NCBI RefSeq assembly: GCF_014333585.1
Contig: NZ_JACSCW010000007.1
Span: forward strand, 112,295 to 176,294
Reading direction: 5' to 3'
DNA: 64,000 nt
Origin: Hymenobacter sp. BT188
GTDB taxonomy: Bacteria > Bacteroidota > Bacteroidia > Cytophagales > Hymenobacteraceae
Shown here: positions 36,875 to 47,097 of the stretch, piece by piece
Numbering within the stretch: position 1 is the stretch's first letter
Layout: every line of letters starts with the position of its first letter
The notes under the pieces: model-generated
Databases searched by the model: none
Told to the model about the DNA's origin: nothing
Seen by the model: the letters and a program-made list of their open reading frames with translations, nothing else
Translations under genes and position numbers: made by a program

Positions 36875-39800
36875 ATGCGGCTTAAGCGAACGACAATCTT
36901 GTGCTGGCTGGTGAGCGGCTGGCTGCTGGGTACGGGGCCGGTGGTGCGGGCCCAAACGCTGGTGCAACAGCCGGATCGCGTGCTGAGCACGGTGGGGGTC
37001 CGCGACGTAAGCAGCGACCCGGCGGGCTTCGCCTGGTTGGCCGCCCGGCAGGGCATGTTTCGCTACGACGGCCGGCAGCTGGTACCCCTCAACCAGTTGG
37101 TGCGGCAAGGGCCCCACCTGCGTGGCGAGGCCATCCGGGTGCTGGCCGATTCGGCCGGCACGGTGTGGGTCGGTATGCACGACGGGCTCTACGCCTTCGT
37201 GCCCGCCACCGGCAAGCTGCGCCAAGTGCCATTGCCTCGGCTCACGGGCCGGCACAGCCGCATCAACGCCCTGCTGTTGCACCGAGGTGCGCTGTGGTTT
37301 GGCCGAGGGATGGACCCGTGCCAGGTGTTCCGGCTCTCGCTCCGGCGGCCCCAACAGCCCGCGCGGCTGGTGTGGCAGTACCCGCAGGGCCTGATCGCGG
37401 CCATCGAGCCCAATTCGGCGGGACAGCTGCTGTTGTTCAGCTTTGAGCGCACCTGGCGGCTGACGCCAGGTGGCCGCGTAGTGCCGGTGGCCAGCCACAG
37501 CCAACGCTACCGGGTGCTGACGGCCAATAACGCCCGCCGGACGCAGCTGAACACCCGGCCGTTGCGCCTGCCCTCCGGCCCCTACTTCTTGACCGACAGC
37601 GTGCTCTATGAACGTCGGCCATCGCAGCCCCCGCGGGTACTAGCCCGCTGGCTGCGCAACCGTTCCTCCGCCGCCGTGCCGCGCCTGAACGTGCTGGAAC
37701 TGGACAGCACCTGGTACTGGCTGGGCAGCGGCGAGCTATTGGCGTTGTCCATTCGGCGACGGCGGCTGCCACCCGAGCTACAGCATTACCCGCTGCCCCT
37801 GGCCCGCGAGTGGAACGGGTGGCTGGGCTTCAACCGGGACCGGACGGGGCTGTGGGCGTTTGCCGAAGGCATGCCGGGGGTGTTTAAGGTGCGCCCCTGG
37901 CGGGCGCCCATTCAGGCGCTGCCCGTGACTGGCGATCAGCGCCTGAGCACCCGCGCCATCAGCCGGCTAGCCGATGGGCGGCTGCTAGTGGGCAGCTACT
38001 CGGGCACGTTTACGCAGGCCGCTGATAGCCCCCTGGCCCCCCTGCGCCGCTGGTGGGGACAGGTACCCGACCGCGTCTGGTACTGCAGCTTGCGCCTGCC
38101 CGACGCGCGCCTGGTCGTGGGCTTTGAAAACGACCAAAGCGTGGGCCTGCTGGCGGGGGGGCGGTTTGAGGAAATCAGATGGGTCGGGACCCACCCCGAG
38201 CCCACCGGGAAAACCATCTTTTGCCTGCTGCGCGACCGGGCGGGGCGGGTGTGGGCGGGCGGGCAGCAGGGCCTGTTTGAACTCGACCTGGCCCGCCGCA
38301 CACGCCGGCGCTACCGTGAAGGCGACCCCACCTGGCCCCTGCACCACTGCGAGATTGAGGCCGTGAGCGAAGGGGCGAACGGCGAGCTGTGGCTGGCCAC
38401 CAACCGGGGGTTGTACTGCCTGCAGCCGGCCACTGGCGCGCTGCGCCACTACGGCCCCGACGAGCCGCCGCCCTACCGGCTACCCACCAGCCTGCTACGC
38501 TGCGTGCTGGCCGCGCACCCCGACAGCGTGTGGGTGGGCACCCTCGACGCCGGGCTGCTGCTGCTCCACCCCCGGCGGGGCGTGCGGCGGCAGCTGACGC
38601 TGGGCCGGGGGCTGCCCAGCGAGGCGGTGGCCTTTGTGCTGGCCCCCCGGCCGGGGCGGGTGCTGTGGGTGGGCACGCATAACGGCCTGGTGCGCTACGA
38701 GCCCCGCACCGGCCGGCGCAGCGACCTGACCACCGCCGATGGGCTGGCGACCAACGAGCTGAACCGCCAATCGAGCTGGTACGACGCGGGGCGGCAGCGC
38801 CTGTACGTGGGCGGGGTGGGCGGGGTGAGCGTCCTCGCCCCCCAGGACCTGGCCACGGCCGGGCCCCGGCCCCGGCTGCTGCTCACCAGCCTCACCCAGC
38901 ACCACGCCCAGCCCGATACTATCCGCACCGACTACCTGCCCGGCACCCTGCCCCAGGGGCTGGAACTGGCCCCCGGCGACGCTTTTGCTGAACTGGCGTT
39001 GAGCCTAAGCGACGACGGCGGGTCCGAGCTGGGACGCTTCGCGTACCGCTTGCGGGGCACGGGGCCCGCGCCCTGGCAGGAGTTGGGCCCCGGCAACCGC
39101 CTGCGCCTGCAGGGGCTGGAACCGGGTGACTACACGCTCGACATCCGGGGCGAAACCGAACTGGGCACGCCCACCCGCAACGTGCTGCGCGTGCCGGTGC
39201 GGGCGCGCACCTACTGGTGGCGGCGGCCCGGCGTGTGGGTCGCCCTCACGGCCCTGATGCTGGCGGTAGCGGTGGGTGGGGTGTACGGGTGGCAGCAGCA
39301 CCGCGGCCGGCGGCGCGAGCAGCGCTGGCAGGCCGAGCACGCCCTGCGCCAGCGCATTGCCGCCGACCTGCACGACGACGTGGGCAACCTGCTCACCCAA
39401 ATCAGCATGCACAGCGACCTGCTGCGCGAAACCCCCCACACCCCGGCCCAGACCCGGGACCGGCTCGACGCCTTGGCCCTGGCCTCGCGCCAGGCCGGCC
39501 AGCAAATGAGCGACGTGGTGTGGAGCCTCCACGCCGGCCCGCTGCGCCTCAGCCAGCTGCTGGAGCGGATGCGCGACCACGCCCAGGAGGTATTGCCCCC
39601 CGCTGGTCTCGACGTGCAATTCCGCATAGCCCCCGACCTGCCCGACCCGGAACTGGCCCCAGCCCGGCTCCACAACTTCTACCTCATCTACAAGGAAGCC
39701 TTGCACAACGTGGTCAAGCACGCCCACGCCACCACGGTCACCGTGCAGCTGGCGGCGGACCCGGCTGGCCTCACTCTCACCGTGGCTGACGACGGCCGTG

Positions 39801-39940
39801 GCCACGACGGCCGCCCCCGGCCCGGCGGGCGGGGCCTAGCCAACATGCAGGCCCGCGCCCAGGCCGTGGGCGGCACCGTGCGCTACGAGCCAGTGACAAC
39901 AGGCTTCGCAGTGGTGGTGGCCCTGCCGCTGGCGCGGTAG
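36875..39940 (+). CDS. Propeller-domain sensor histidine kinase
   Basis: The ATG at 36875 starts a signal peptide (CWLVSGWLLGTGPVVRAQ); a GTG at 36839 is less likely. About 1021 residues: two seven-bladed-propeller halves built of two-component-regulator repeats (VWVGMHDGLYAF, LWLATNRGLYCLQ, LWVGTHNGLVRY, YVGGVGGVSVL), a Y_Y_Y-type domain (FAYRLRGTGPAPWQELGPG), a transmembrane helix (VWVALTALMLAVAVGGVYGW), HisKA_3 with IAADLHDDVGNLLTQIS (histidine 833) and HATPase (LIYKEALHNVVKHAHA, VADDGRGHDG, GRGLANMQARA). All catalytic elements are intact. The type often regulates glycan use in Bacteroidota. The likely partner is the NarL-type regulator just upstream. Confidence 0.93.
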   Translation: MRLKRTTILCWLVSGWLLGTGPVVRAQTLVQQPDRVLSTVGVRDVSSDPAGFAWLAARQGMFRYDGRQLVPLNQLVRQGPHLRGEAIRVLADSAGTVWVGMHDGLYAFVPATGKLRQVPLPRLTGRHSRINALLLHRGALWFGRGMDPCQVFRLSLRRPQQPARLVWQYPQGLIAAIEPNSAGQLLLFSFERTWRLTPGGRVVPVASHSQRYRVLTANNARRTQLNTRPLRLPSGPYFLTDSVLYERRPSQPPRVLARWLRNRSSAAVPRLNVLELDSTWYWLGSGELLALSIRRRRLPPELQHYPLPLAREWNGWLGFNRDRTGLWAFAEGMPGVFKVRPWRAPIQALPVTGDQRLSTRAISRLADGRLLVGSYSGTFTQAADSPLAPLRRWWGQVPDRVWYCSLRLPDARLVVGFENDQSVGLLAGGRFEEIRWVGTHPEPTGKTIFCLLRDRAGRVWAGGQQGLFELDLARRTRRRYREGDPTWPLHHCEIEAVSEGANGELWLATNRGLYCLQPATGALRHYGPDEPPPYRLPTSLLRCVLAAHPDSVWVGTLDAGLLLLHPRRGVRRQLTLGRGLPSEAVAFVLAPRPGRVLWVGTHNGLVRYEPRTGRRSDLTTADGLATNELNRQSSWYDAGRQRLYVGGVGGVSVLAPQDLATAGPRPRLLLTSLTQHHAQPDTIRTDYLPGTLPQGLELAPGDAFAELALSLSDDGGSELGRFAYRLRGTGPAPWQELGPGNRLRLQGLEPGDYTLDIRGETELGTPTRNVLRVPVRARTYWWRRPGVWVALTALMLAVAVGGVYGWQQHRGRRREQRWQAEHALRQRIAADLHDDVGNLLTQISMHSDLLRETPHTPAQTRDRLDALALASRQAGQQMSDVVWSLHAGPLRLSQLLERMRDHAQEVLPPAGLDVQFRIAPDLPDPELAPARLHNFYLIYKEALHNVVKHAHATTVTVQLAADPAGLTLTVADDGRGHDGRPRPGGRGLANMQARAQAVGGTVRYEPVTTGFAVVVALPLAR

Positions 39941-40617
39941 CACCCCATCCCGCGCGGTACATTGAGGTGTTCCGTGGGGGCTACGCTCGCGTCAGCCCTT
40001 GCCCGTCGGCCGCGTGTTCCGCCCAGGGGTGGGTGTAAGCAGCAACAACTAGCTGCCGCCCTGCGCAGAAATGCTGGGCCGCATCCTGCCGTAACGTTCG
40101 CTTGTTCGAGGTGATGGGTTTAAATTGACGCCCGGGAGCCCCGAGGCGGCCGGGGGCATGCGGGCACTGGGCTATTCACCCCGACAAAGTACCACAACTT
40201 CTTAGTTTATAGCATGACACCAACGTGTCATAGCGCAGCTTTGCGGTGGCTGGTAGATTTGTAGAATTAGTGGATGGAATTGTATTTGCCGGCCGCGGCC
40301 GCGGAGAAAGCCGCGATATGTTCACTTTTCCCTTTTTCCCCAAGCGTATGCGTACCTGTTACCCTTTAGCCGCCACTTGTGGCCCCGACGCCCCACCACC
40401 CGACGCCCCCGCCCGCCTTCCCAGCTCGGCCCGCCACCAGCTCTGGCATGCCAGGTGGGATAGCACGGCGTGGAGTAAGCGGAGCACGGGCGTGAACAAC
40501 ACAGCGAATGCGAGGGCCCAGGAAGGCAGCGGCGACGAGTACGCCGGGGGCAGCTGCCCCGCAGTGGGTGACGGCTTAGCGGTGAGGACCTACTTAGGCA
40601 TCTACCAGGATGACATG
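39941..40617. other. Gene-free region after the kinase
   Basis: About 680 bases with no supported gene. An open frame runs through it from 40246, but its first 120 codons show no domain and poor composition; only its end, described next, is recognisable. Confidence 0.4.
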
Positions 40618-40923
40618 CCATTCGCTATCCTCACGGCCCTCTCGGCCAGCAGGGGCGTGGCCAGGCGCCTACTTAGTCTGACGGGCACCGGCTTACGCGG
40701 GGTCACGGCCGTGACCTTTACCAGCGCCAGCACGGCCACCAACGCGCCGGCTGGCTTCGTGGCCCGTGCGACCAGCATCAGGGGCATCGTGGTACCGGCA
40801 GGCCTGGCCCCCGGCGCCTACACCGTAACCGTGACGACGGCCGGCGGCACCAGCAACGGGCTGCCCTTTACGGTACTAGTGTCGGCTCCCACCCTCAGCA
40901 GCTCACGCCCACCAACTGAGTAG
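40618..40923 (+). pseudogene. IPT/TIG-domain fragment of a surface protein
   Basis: The residues LTGTGLRGVTAVTFTSASTA, ATSIRGIVVPAGLAPGAYTV and TVTTAGGTSNGLPFTV form one immunoglobulin-like IPT/TIG repeat, as in large secreted or adhesin-like proteins of Cytophagia. The frame ends soon after, without a sorting domain, and has no credible start. It is best read as a leftover single repeat of a lost gene. Confidence 0.55.
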
Positions 40924-41046
40924 TGGGTACTTGCTTCATGACTACCGGCCCCACCTTCCCCAGCCCCACCGCGCGCCGTAGCCGTTAACAACACGGCGGC
41001 CTCAGATCCTTTTTTCCCCATTTCTCACCCTCCATTCCCCGTTCGC

Positions 41047-42273
41047 ATGAAAAACCGCTACGTACAAACCAGTGGGCTGCTCGGTCTGCTGTTGCTGGCT
41101 AGTCCCGCATTTAGCCAGAATTATGAGCAGATTGCCAAGCAGATCGTCAACACCTCGGCCGGTGTCAAGCCCGGGGAGCTGGTGATGATTACCGGCGGCC
41201 AGCACACCCTGCCCCTAATGGAGGCCGTGGCCGTGGAAGTAGCCCGCGCAGGAGGGCAACCCAATATGCTGCTGAATACCGATAAAGTCGCCCATGCCAC
41301 CAGCGTGGAAATGCCCGAGTCGGCGATTCAAGCCTCGAAATCCAATGATTGGCTCTTAGGGGCGGATGTCCTGATTCAACTGCCCAGCGTAGAAGACGCC
41401 AAGACGGTGCTGGCCGGCACGACGCCGGAACGCCAGGCTAAATTTGCGAAAGTGGCGGCCGAGGCGGGGCTCAACAAAAAGTTGGATGCTGCCAAAGTTC
41501 GGGGCGTTTTTGTGAGCTACCCCAGTAAAAGCTTCGCAGCGAACCAGCAAATGGACTACGCTGGCTATGAGCAAATGGTGTGGGCGGGCATTGGCGCCGA
41601 TTATACGGCCATCGCCACCCAGGCGCAGCAACTGAAGCAACTGCTGGCCACGGGCAAAAAAGTGCATATCACTTCTCCCGCGGGCACGGACCTAACCTTT
41701 CAGCTCGCCGCTCGCCCCGTCTTTGTCGATGATGGCGTGCTGACGGCCGCCGATCAACAAGAGAAGCTAATCTATAACCGCACGGCTGCTCTACCGGGAG
41801 GGCGGGTCTATGGTACCAACTTGGAGACCTCGGCCACGGGCCGGTTAGTGGCCTCTCCCGGCACGTGGAATGGCAAGCCGTTTCAAGGCTTCAAAGCCGA
41901 CTTCAAAGGGGGCCAGATGGCGAACGCGAAGGCAGACGTGGGCAACGAAGATTTGCAGAAGTATCTTGCAACGTATGATCCTAGTGTGATGCAGCTCAGC
42001 TACTTTTCTATTGGCCTGAACCCGGCCATGAAGGCGCAGGAGCAGAAAGGCTATAACCCGGCTACGGCGGCGGGCATGGTACTCGTGGGAGTTGGGGGCA
42101 ATGAACTGCAGGGCGGTCAAAACAAGGCTGCGACCAGCAATGGCTTCCCCATCGCCAACGCGACCGTGGAAGTGGACGGCCAAGTAATTGTCCGCAACGG
42201 CCAACTGGTGGCACCGACCACGGCCAAAGCTTCCCCCGGGGGCAAGAAAATGCAGAAATCCGGTAGCCGGTAG
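41047..42273 (+). CDS. M29-like aminopeptidase, exported
   Basis: A 408-residue protein with a signal peptide (LLGLLLLASPAFSQ). The rest follows the thermophilic metallo-aminopeptidase (M29) pattern: VKPGELVMITGGQHTLPLME, then FVSYPSKSFAANQQMDYAGY, LLATGKKVHITSPAGTDLTF, LPGGRVYGTNLETSATG and the late GMVLVGVGGNELQGGQNK. M29 enzymes bind two metals through Glu, His and Asp residues; in this divergent exported version I cannot identify every ligand, so activity is not certain. It is monocistronic, with a terminator 70 bases downstream. Confidence 0.75.
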   Translation: MKNRYVQTSGLLGLLLLASPAFSQNYEQIAKQIVNTSAGVKPGELVMITGGQHTLPLMEAVAVEVARAGGQPNMLLNTDKVAHATSVEMPESAIQASKSNDWLLGADVLIQLPSVEDAKTVLAGTTPERQAKFAKVAAEAGLNKKLDAAKVRGVFVSYPSKSFAANQQMDYAGYEQMVWAGIGADYTAIATQAQQLKQLLATGKKVHITSPAGTDLTFQLAARPVFVDDGVLTAADQQEKLIYNRTAALPGGRVYGTNLETSATGRLVASPGTWNGKPFQGFKADFKGGQMANAKADVGNEDLQKYLATYDPSVMQLSYFSIGLNPAMKAQEQKGYNPATAAGMVLVGVGGNELQGGQNKAATSNGFPIANATVEVDGQVIVRNGQLVAPTTAKASPGGKKMQKSGSR

Positions 42274-42342
42274 CCGTGGGGAGCCTCGGCCTGCGGTTGC
42301 GCTGCTTAAGCTAAACTCTCCCCTAGAGCATCTGCTGAACAA

Positions 42343-42378
42343 AGCCCCGTGCCCTCTGCAAAGGAACGCGGGGCTTTT
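42343..42378 (+). terminator. Intrinsic terminator after the aminopeptidase gene
   Basis: Stem AGCCCCG (42343-42349) pairs with CGGGGCT (42369-42375) and is followed by TTTT, 70 bases after the stop at 42273. Confidence 0.75.
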
Positions 42379-42682
42379 CGCGCTCGGGAGGGTTGACGGA
42401 GACGAAGTCGTCGACTTGACCCAGGGACGACCGCTACGCTTTTAGCCTAGGGGCAAGGCCCAGGGCCCGCCCCCGTCTAGCTCAGGCCCGCCCAACTCCT
42501 GCCCGAAGCCGTGTCGATGAACTAAGTCAGCAAGCAGCTAGGCGTAGCTTACGGCACCTCCTCCAACTACGCTCAGAAGCTAAAAAGTGCTGAGCATGGG
42601 AATCCGCCCTTTTGGAAAAAGAATTCCTTATTCTAAGGAAATCCTTCAACCCAGCAACCCAATTGTATGCGCGCTACTTAGC

Positions 42683-43699
42683 TCACAGCCAAAGTAGAGC
42701 TTCTGACAACCAACGCTGATTTTAATTCCAGGCTGTGGCTGGTTGAAAGCGGCGTGTTTTCCAGGATTGCGTCAAACAGTATCCGGGCGGCGGCTTGGCC
42801 CATAGCGTGCGCTGGTTGGTGATGGTGGTAAGGGGAGGGCTTAGGAAGGTGGCTATTTCCAGATTGGAGAAGGCAATGATTTTTATCGCTGTTACGATCG
42901 AAAGCCCCAGATTCTGGCAGGCTTCATAGCTACTCATCGCCAGGCTTTCGACCGACGCGAAAATGCCGTCGATATCCGGCCTACGTTGCAGTAAGCCCTG
43001 AATCATGGCCACATCCTGGCGCTGGCTGGGTTGCGCGTACCGCACTAATTCATCATCGAAAGGAATCCGGTTATCGTGCAGCGCGGCAGCGTAGCCGCGC
43101 GTGCGCGCCCGCCCGATGTATAAGCTGTTTGACACGGCTAAATGGGCTATGGTGCGGCAGCCGTTATCAATGAGATGGCCAGTTGCCGCGTAGCTGCTGT
43201 CGCAATTATCCGTTGTTACCTGCGCCGTGTGGAGGCCGTCGTACACCCGGTCGAAAAACACAGTTGGGATATTGCGCTCTCTTAGTAAATCCAGATGAGT
43301 AAAATCCTGACTGGCACTCGCAACGGACATTAACACGCCGTCGATCCGACCTCCAACTAGTAAGCGGGTAATGGCCACTTCCCGCTCATAATTATCATGC
43401 GTCAGATAAAGTAAGACGTGGTAATTCTGGTCGCGCGCTACCTCTTCAATCCCGTTTACCACCAGCGAGAAAAAGGGATTGGCTACTTCCGGCAGGATCA
43501 CGCCGATTGTTTTGCTGGTGTGTCTGCGTAAGCTGCTGGCGTGGGGGTTTGGCTCATACTTCAACTTGGAGGCCATGGCTACTACTCGGGCCTTGGTCGC
43601 CGGCGAGGTGCTGCTGCTGTTATTAAGGGCTCGGGATACCGTAGCCACCGAAAGCTTCAGTTCTTGGGCAAGTCGCTTCAGGTTTACCGGCTCCATCAA
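42683..43699 (-). pseudogene. LacI-family regulator with one-base deletion
   Basis: The N-terminus holds the LacI helix-turn-helix (NLKRLAQELKLSVATVSRAL) and hinge (NPHASSLRRHTSKTIGVILP). The periplasmic-binding-like core is complete up to LSPPLTTIT near 42820. There the frame shifts: the current frame stops at 42722 with unrelated residues, whereas the next frame reads PAHAMGQAAARILFDAILEN and LELKSALV to a stop at 42683. Restoring one C in an ACC(C)AA run repairs it. The product would lack about 45 residues of the effector/dimer domain. It diverges from susC across a 300-base region with a LacI-type operator. Confidence 0.88.
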
Positions 43700-43895
43700 T
43701 TAACTTAGCAAAAAGAGGGCAAACGAAATATTTCGTTTTAAAACAATCGTGGGGAGCAACGCTGGCAGTTGAAAGAAGCTACAGAAATGGTAGCTATGCT
43801 TCTACATTCAGTTGGGGTAGATGAGGGTAGAAGCTTACATAATTCATCGATCTGATCCGCAGTCAATCTTAGATAATTAAACGGAGAGATTTTTA

Positions 43896-43925
43896 TGAAT
43901 CACTGTAAACGTTTACGTAAATAAA
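43896..43925. promoter_or_regulatory. LacI-type operator upstream of susC
   Basis: The perfect palindrome GTAAACGTTTAC (43905-43916) lies in a 30-base block that recurs at 54200-54229 with 28 of 30 positions identical. The centre CG flanked by AAA/TTT is typical of LacI/CcpA-family operators. It is about 75 bases before the susC start and about 200 bases before the lacI start, so it may control both. Confidence 0.85.
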
Positions 43926-43999
43926 AAAGCCCCCCAATAGCTGATAGATGGGGAGTTTGAGGAGATTACCATACTAATTCTCCATCAACTACCCGTCCC

Positions 44000-46900
44000 A
44001 TGCGAACACCTACTCTTTTGCTGATCTTCCTGGCGCTGGTCGCGAGCTTATCGGTCCATGCCCAAACCCGGCAGGTGGCCGGCACCGTGCTGAGCGCCGT
44101 CGACAAGGCGCCGCTCCCGGGAGTCTCGGTAGTGGTGAAAGGCACTACCACGGGGACTTCCACTGATCCGGAAGGAAAGTTTAGTCTATCGGTGCCCACG
44201 GAAAGCGCGCCGGTGCTGGTGTTCTCCTTTATCGGCTTTGAGTCGACGGAAGTGAGCGCGGGGGGCAATTCTACCGTTGGTCCGGTGCAGCTAAAGGAGA
44301 AAACGACCGAGCTGAATGATGTAGTGGTAGTGGGCTACGGCACCCAGCGCAAGCAGGACGTGACGGGCTCCGTCGCTTCCATATCGGCGGAGCAGGTAGC
44401 GGAAGTACCTATTACGCGGCCCGAGCAGATATTGCAGGGCCGCGTGAGTGGCGTGCAGGTCACGCAAACCAATTCGGAGCCGGGCGGCAGCGTGTCGATC
44501 CGCATCCGGGGCACGAATTCCATCAACTCCGGCAATGAGCCCCTGTTCGTGATTGACGGCTTTCCCGGTGCTGGCGACCTGAACTCCATCAACCCCAGCG
44601 ACATCGAGTCGATTGAGGTGTTGAAAGATGCGTCGGCCACGGCCATTTATGGCTCGCGGGGGGCCAATGGGGTCGTGATTATCACCACCAAAAAAGGCAA
44701 GGCGGGCGCCAATACCATCAGCTTTGAGGCCTACACCGGCGTGAGCAATATCCGGAAGCAGTACGAGCTGATGAATGCCACGGAGTACGCTACTTACCTG
44801 AACGAGGCCCAGGCGCTCAACAACTTAGAAAACAGAACGACTACCCCTTTACCCTTCACCCAGCAACAGATAGATCAATTGGGGGAAGGGACCAACTGGC
44901 AGGATGAGGTTTTTCGCCAGGGCCGGATCAGCAACTACCAGCTGGGCTTTAACGGGGGCAACGCGGATACGCGCTACAACCTGAGCTTCAACTACTTCGA
45001 TCAGGACGGCATTATCCAAAACTCGGGCTTCCAGCGCGGCTCTGTTCGGCTGAACCTGGATAAGAAGGTCAGCAATAAAATCAACGTCAACTTCACTAGC
45101 CAGATTTCCCGTACGCTCCAGCAGCGCACCACCGTGAATACCAACGGGGGCAGCGGGGGCGGCGTGGTTTTGGATGCCCTCCGGTTTAGCCCCACCCAAA
45201 CCGTGCGCGACGCCGACGGCAACTACACCTTGCAAAATCAGCCCATACCCTACGTGGAAATCGGCGGCAACCCCGTGGCTTACGCCGACCTGGCCAAGGA
45301 CGAGGCTACCATCACGCGCGGCTTACTCAACGTGGCCGGCGAGTATGAAATTCTGAAGGGCCTGAAGCTGCGGATTTCGGGCGGCGTTGATGTTTTTGGC
45401 AACCAGCGCGACCAGTTTATTCCGTCTACCACGTTTGTAGGGCAAAATACCAATGGCTCCGCAACGAAAGCGTCGAACAGCAACTATAGCTGGCTGAATG
45501 AAAACACGCTGACCTTCGACCGGGCGCTGAACGAGAACAACGCCCTGAACGTGGTGGTGGGCCTTACGTCCCAGCAGTTTGTCAATGGTAACTACACCGC
45601 GGCGGCCAATAACTTCTTTACCAATGCGCTGGGTAGCGATAACCTCGGCATTGGAGCTAATATTCTGACCCCCATATCCGGGAAAAGCGAGAACACATTG
45701 GCGTCTTATTTTGGCCGCGTCAACTACCGCCTGTTCGAGAAGTACCTGTTCACGTTTACCATGCGCGCCGATGGCTCGTCGCGGTTCGGTGAAAACAACA
45801 AGTGGGGCTACTTCCCCTCCGCGGCCGTGGCGTACCGGGTGATCGATGAGCGCTTCATGGAGAACCTGACTGCTTTCAGCGACCTGAAGCTGCGCGCCAG
45901 CTACGGCATCACCGGCAACCAGGAAATTGGCTCCTATCAATCGGTGGGGCGCTACGGCTTAAACGCCTACACCGCCGGCACTACCCGCTTGGTGGGCCTG
46001 ACGGCTTCCAACATCCCGAATCCTGAGCTGACCTGGGAGTCAACAGCGTCGGCCGACGTGGGCATTGACCTGGCTTTCCTGAAAAACCGCGTCATCCTGA
46101 CGGCGGACTACTACTACAAGAAAACCACGGATCTGCTGCTGCAAGTGTCTATTCCCCAGACCTCGGGCTTTTCCAACATTCTGCAAAATGCCGGCAGCGT
46201 GCAGAACAAAGGCTTCGAGTTCTCGCTGAATACGGTGAACTTTGATACCCCCAAATTCTCCTGGAATACCAATCTGAATCTGTCGCTCAACCGCAATGAA
46301 GTGCTCGACCTGAACGGGGAGCGGGAGCGGTTTGTGGGTCAGTCCAGCACCAGCATTTTCCCCGGTGCTACGGGCGCCACGAGCGTATTGCGCATCGGGG
46401 AGCCCATTGGCGCTTTCTACGGCTACGTGTTTCAGGGAATCTGGCAGACACCCGAGGAAATTACGGCCAGCGGTATCACGACGAGTGTACGCCCCGGCGA
46501 CCCGCGCTACGCCGACCTGAACGGCGACAACCGCATTGACGGCAACGACCGCACCATCATCGGGCAGGCCCAGCCCAAGTTTATTTACGGCGTCACCAAC
46601 AACTTCACCCTGGGGCCCGTGAGCCTGAACTTCTTTATTCAGGGCGTAGAAGGCTCCGACATCCTGAACCTGAATCGCTACGAGCTGGAGTCAGGGTTTG
46701 TCGCGCCCAACAAGCTGAAAACGGTGGTAGACCGCTGGACCGGCCCCGGCACCAGCAACACCATTCCGAAAGCCAACAGCGTGGTGCGCCGCAATACCGG
46801 CATCACGAGCGACGTGATAGAAGACGGCAGCTTTGTGCGCCTCAAAACCGCCACTATCTCCCTCCAAGTGCCGGTGCCGCAGGGCATCAGCGCCACCGTG

Positions 46901-47071
46901 AAATCGGCGAGCGTTTACGTGACGGGTCAGAACCTGATTACCATTACGGACTACTCGGGCTTCGACCCGGAAGTGAATTCGTTTGGTAATTCCAGCCTGA
47001 GCTTGAACACGGACTATAACGCATTTCCCACCACCCGGACCTTCATTGCGGGCGTGCGGATTGGCTTTTAA
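44000..47071 (+). CDS. SusC-like TonB-dependent glycan importer
   Basis: A 1023-residue outer-membrane transporter with a signal peptide (LALVASLSVHAQ) and an N-terminal carboxypeptidase-like barrel domain (VAGTVLSAVDKAPLPGVSVV). The TonB box region and SusC hallmark follow (LNDVVVVGYGTQRKQDVTGS), then a plug (IRIRGTNSINSGNEPLFVID, ASATAIYGSRGANGVVIITT) and a barrel ending FIAGVRIGF. With the SusD lipoprotein 26 bases downstream it forms the importer of oligosaccharides for the whole locus. A LacI operator lies 75 bases upstream. Confidence 0.97.
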   Translation: MRTPTLLLIFLALVASLSVHAQTRQVAGTVLSAVDKAPLPGVSVVVKGTTTGTSTDPEGKFSLSVPTESAPVLVFSFIGFESTEVSAGGNSTVGPVQLKEKTTELNDVVVVGYGTQRKQDVTGSVASISAEQVAEVPITRPEQILQGRVSGVQVTQTNSEPGGSVSIRIRGTNSINSGNEPLFVIDGFPGAGDLNSINPSDIESIEVLKDASATAIYGSRGANGVVIITTKKGKAGANTISFEAYTGVSNIRKQYELMNATEYATYLNEAQALNNLENRTTTPLPFTQQQIDQLGEGTNWQDEVFRQGRISNYQLGFNGGNADTRYNLSFNYFDQDGIIQNSGFQRGSVRLNLDKKVSNKINVNFTSQISRTLQQRTTVNTNGGSGGGVVLDALRFSPTQTVRDADGNYTLQNQPIPYVEIGGNPVAYADLAKDEATITRGLLNVAGEYEILKGLKLRISGGVDVFGNQRDQFIPSTTFVGQNTNGSATKASNSNYSWLNENTLTFDRALNENNALNVVVGLTSQQFVNGNYTAAANNFFTNALGSDNLGIGANILTPISGKSENTLASYFGRVNYRLFEKYLFTFTMRADGSSRFGENNKWGYFPSAAVAYRVIDERFMENLTAFSDLKLRASYGITGNQEIGSYQSVGRYGLNAYTAGTTRLVGLTASNIPNPELTWESTASADVGIDLAFLKNRVILTADYYYKKTTDLLLQVSIPQTSGFSNILQNAGSVQNKGFEFSLNTVNFDTPKFSWNTNLNLSLNRNEVLDLNGERERFVGQSSTSIFPGATGATSVLRIGEPIGAFYGYVFQGIWQTPEEITASGITTSVRPGDPRYADLNGDNRIDGNDRTIIGQAQPKFIYGVTNNFTLGPVSLNFFIQGVEGSDILNLNRYELESGFVAPNKLKTVVDRWTGPGTSNTIPKANSVVRRNTGITSDVIEDGSFVRLKTATISLQVPVPQGISATVKSASVYVTGQNLITITDYSGFDPEVNSFGNSSLSLNTDYNAFPTTRTFIAGVRIGF

Positions 47072-47097
47072 TCAACTAGGTCATAATCGCAACTGAC

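Noticed and set aside
40246..40617. First half of the 225-codon frame as part of a TIG-domain protein
   Set aside because: No signal peptide and no domain; composition changes abruptly before the TIG repeat, so only the end is supported.
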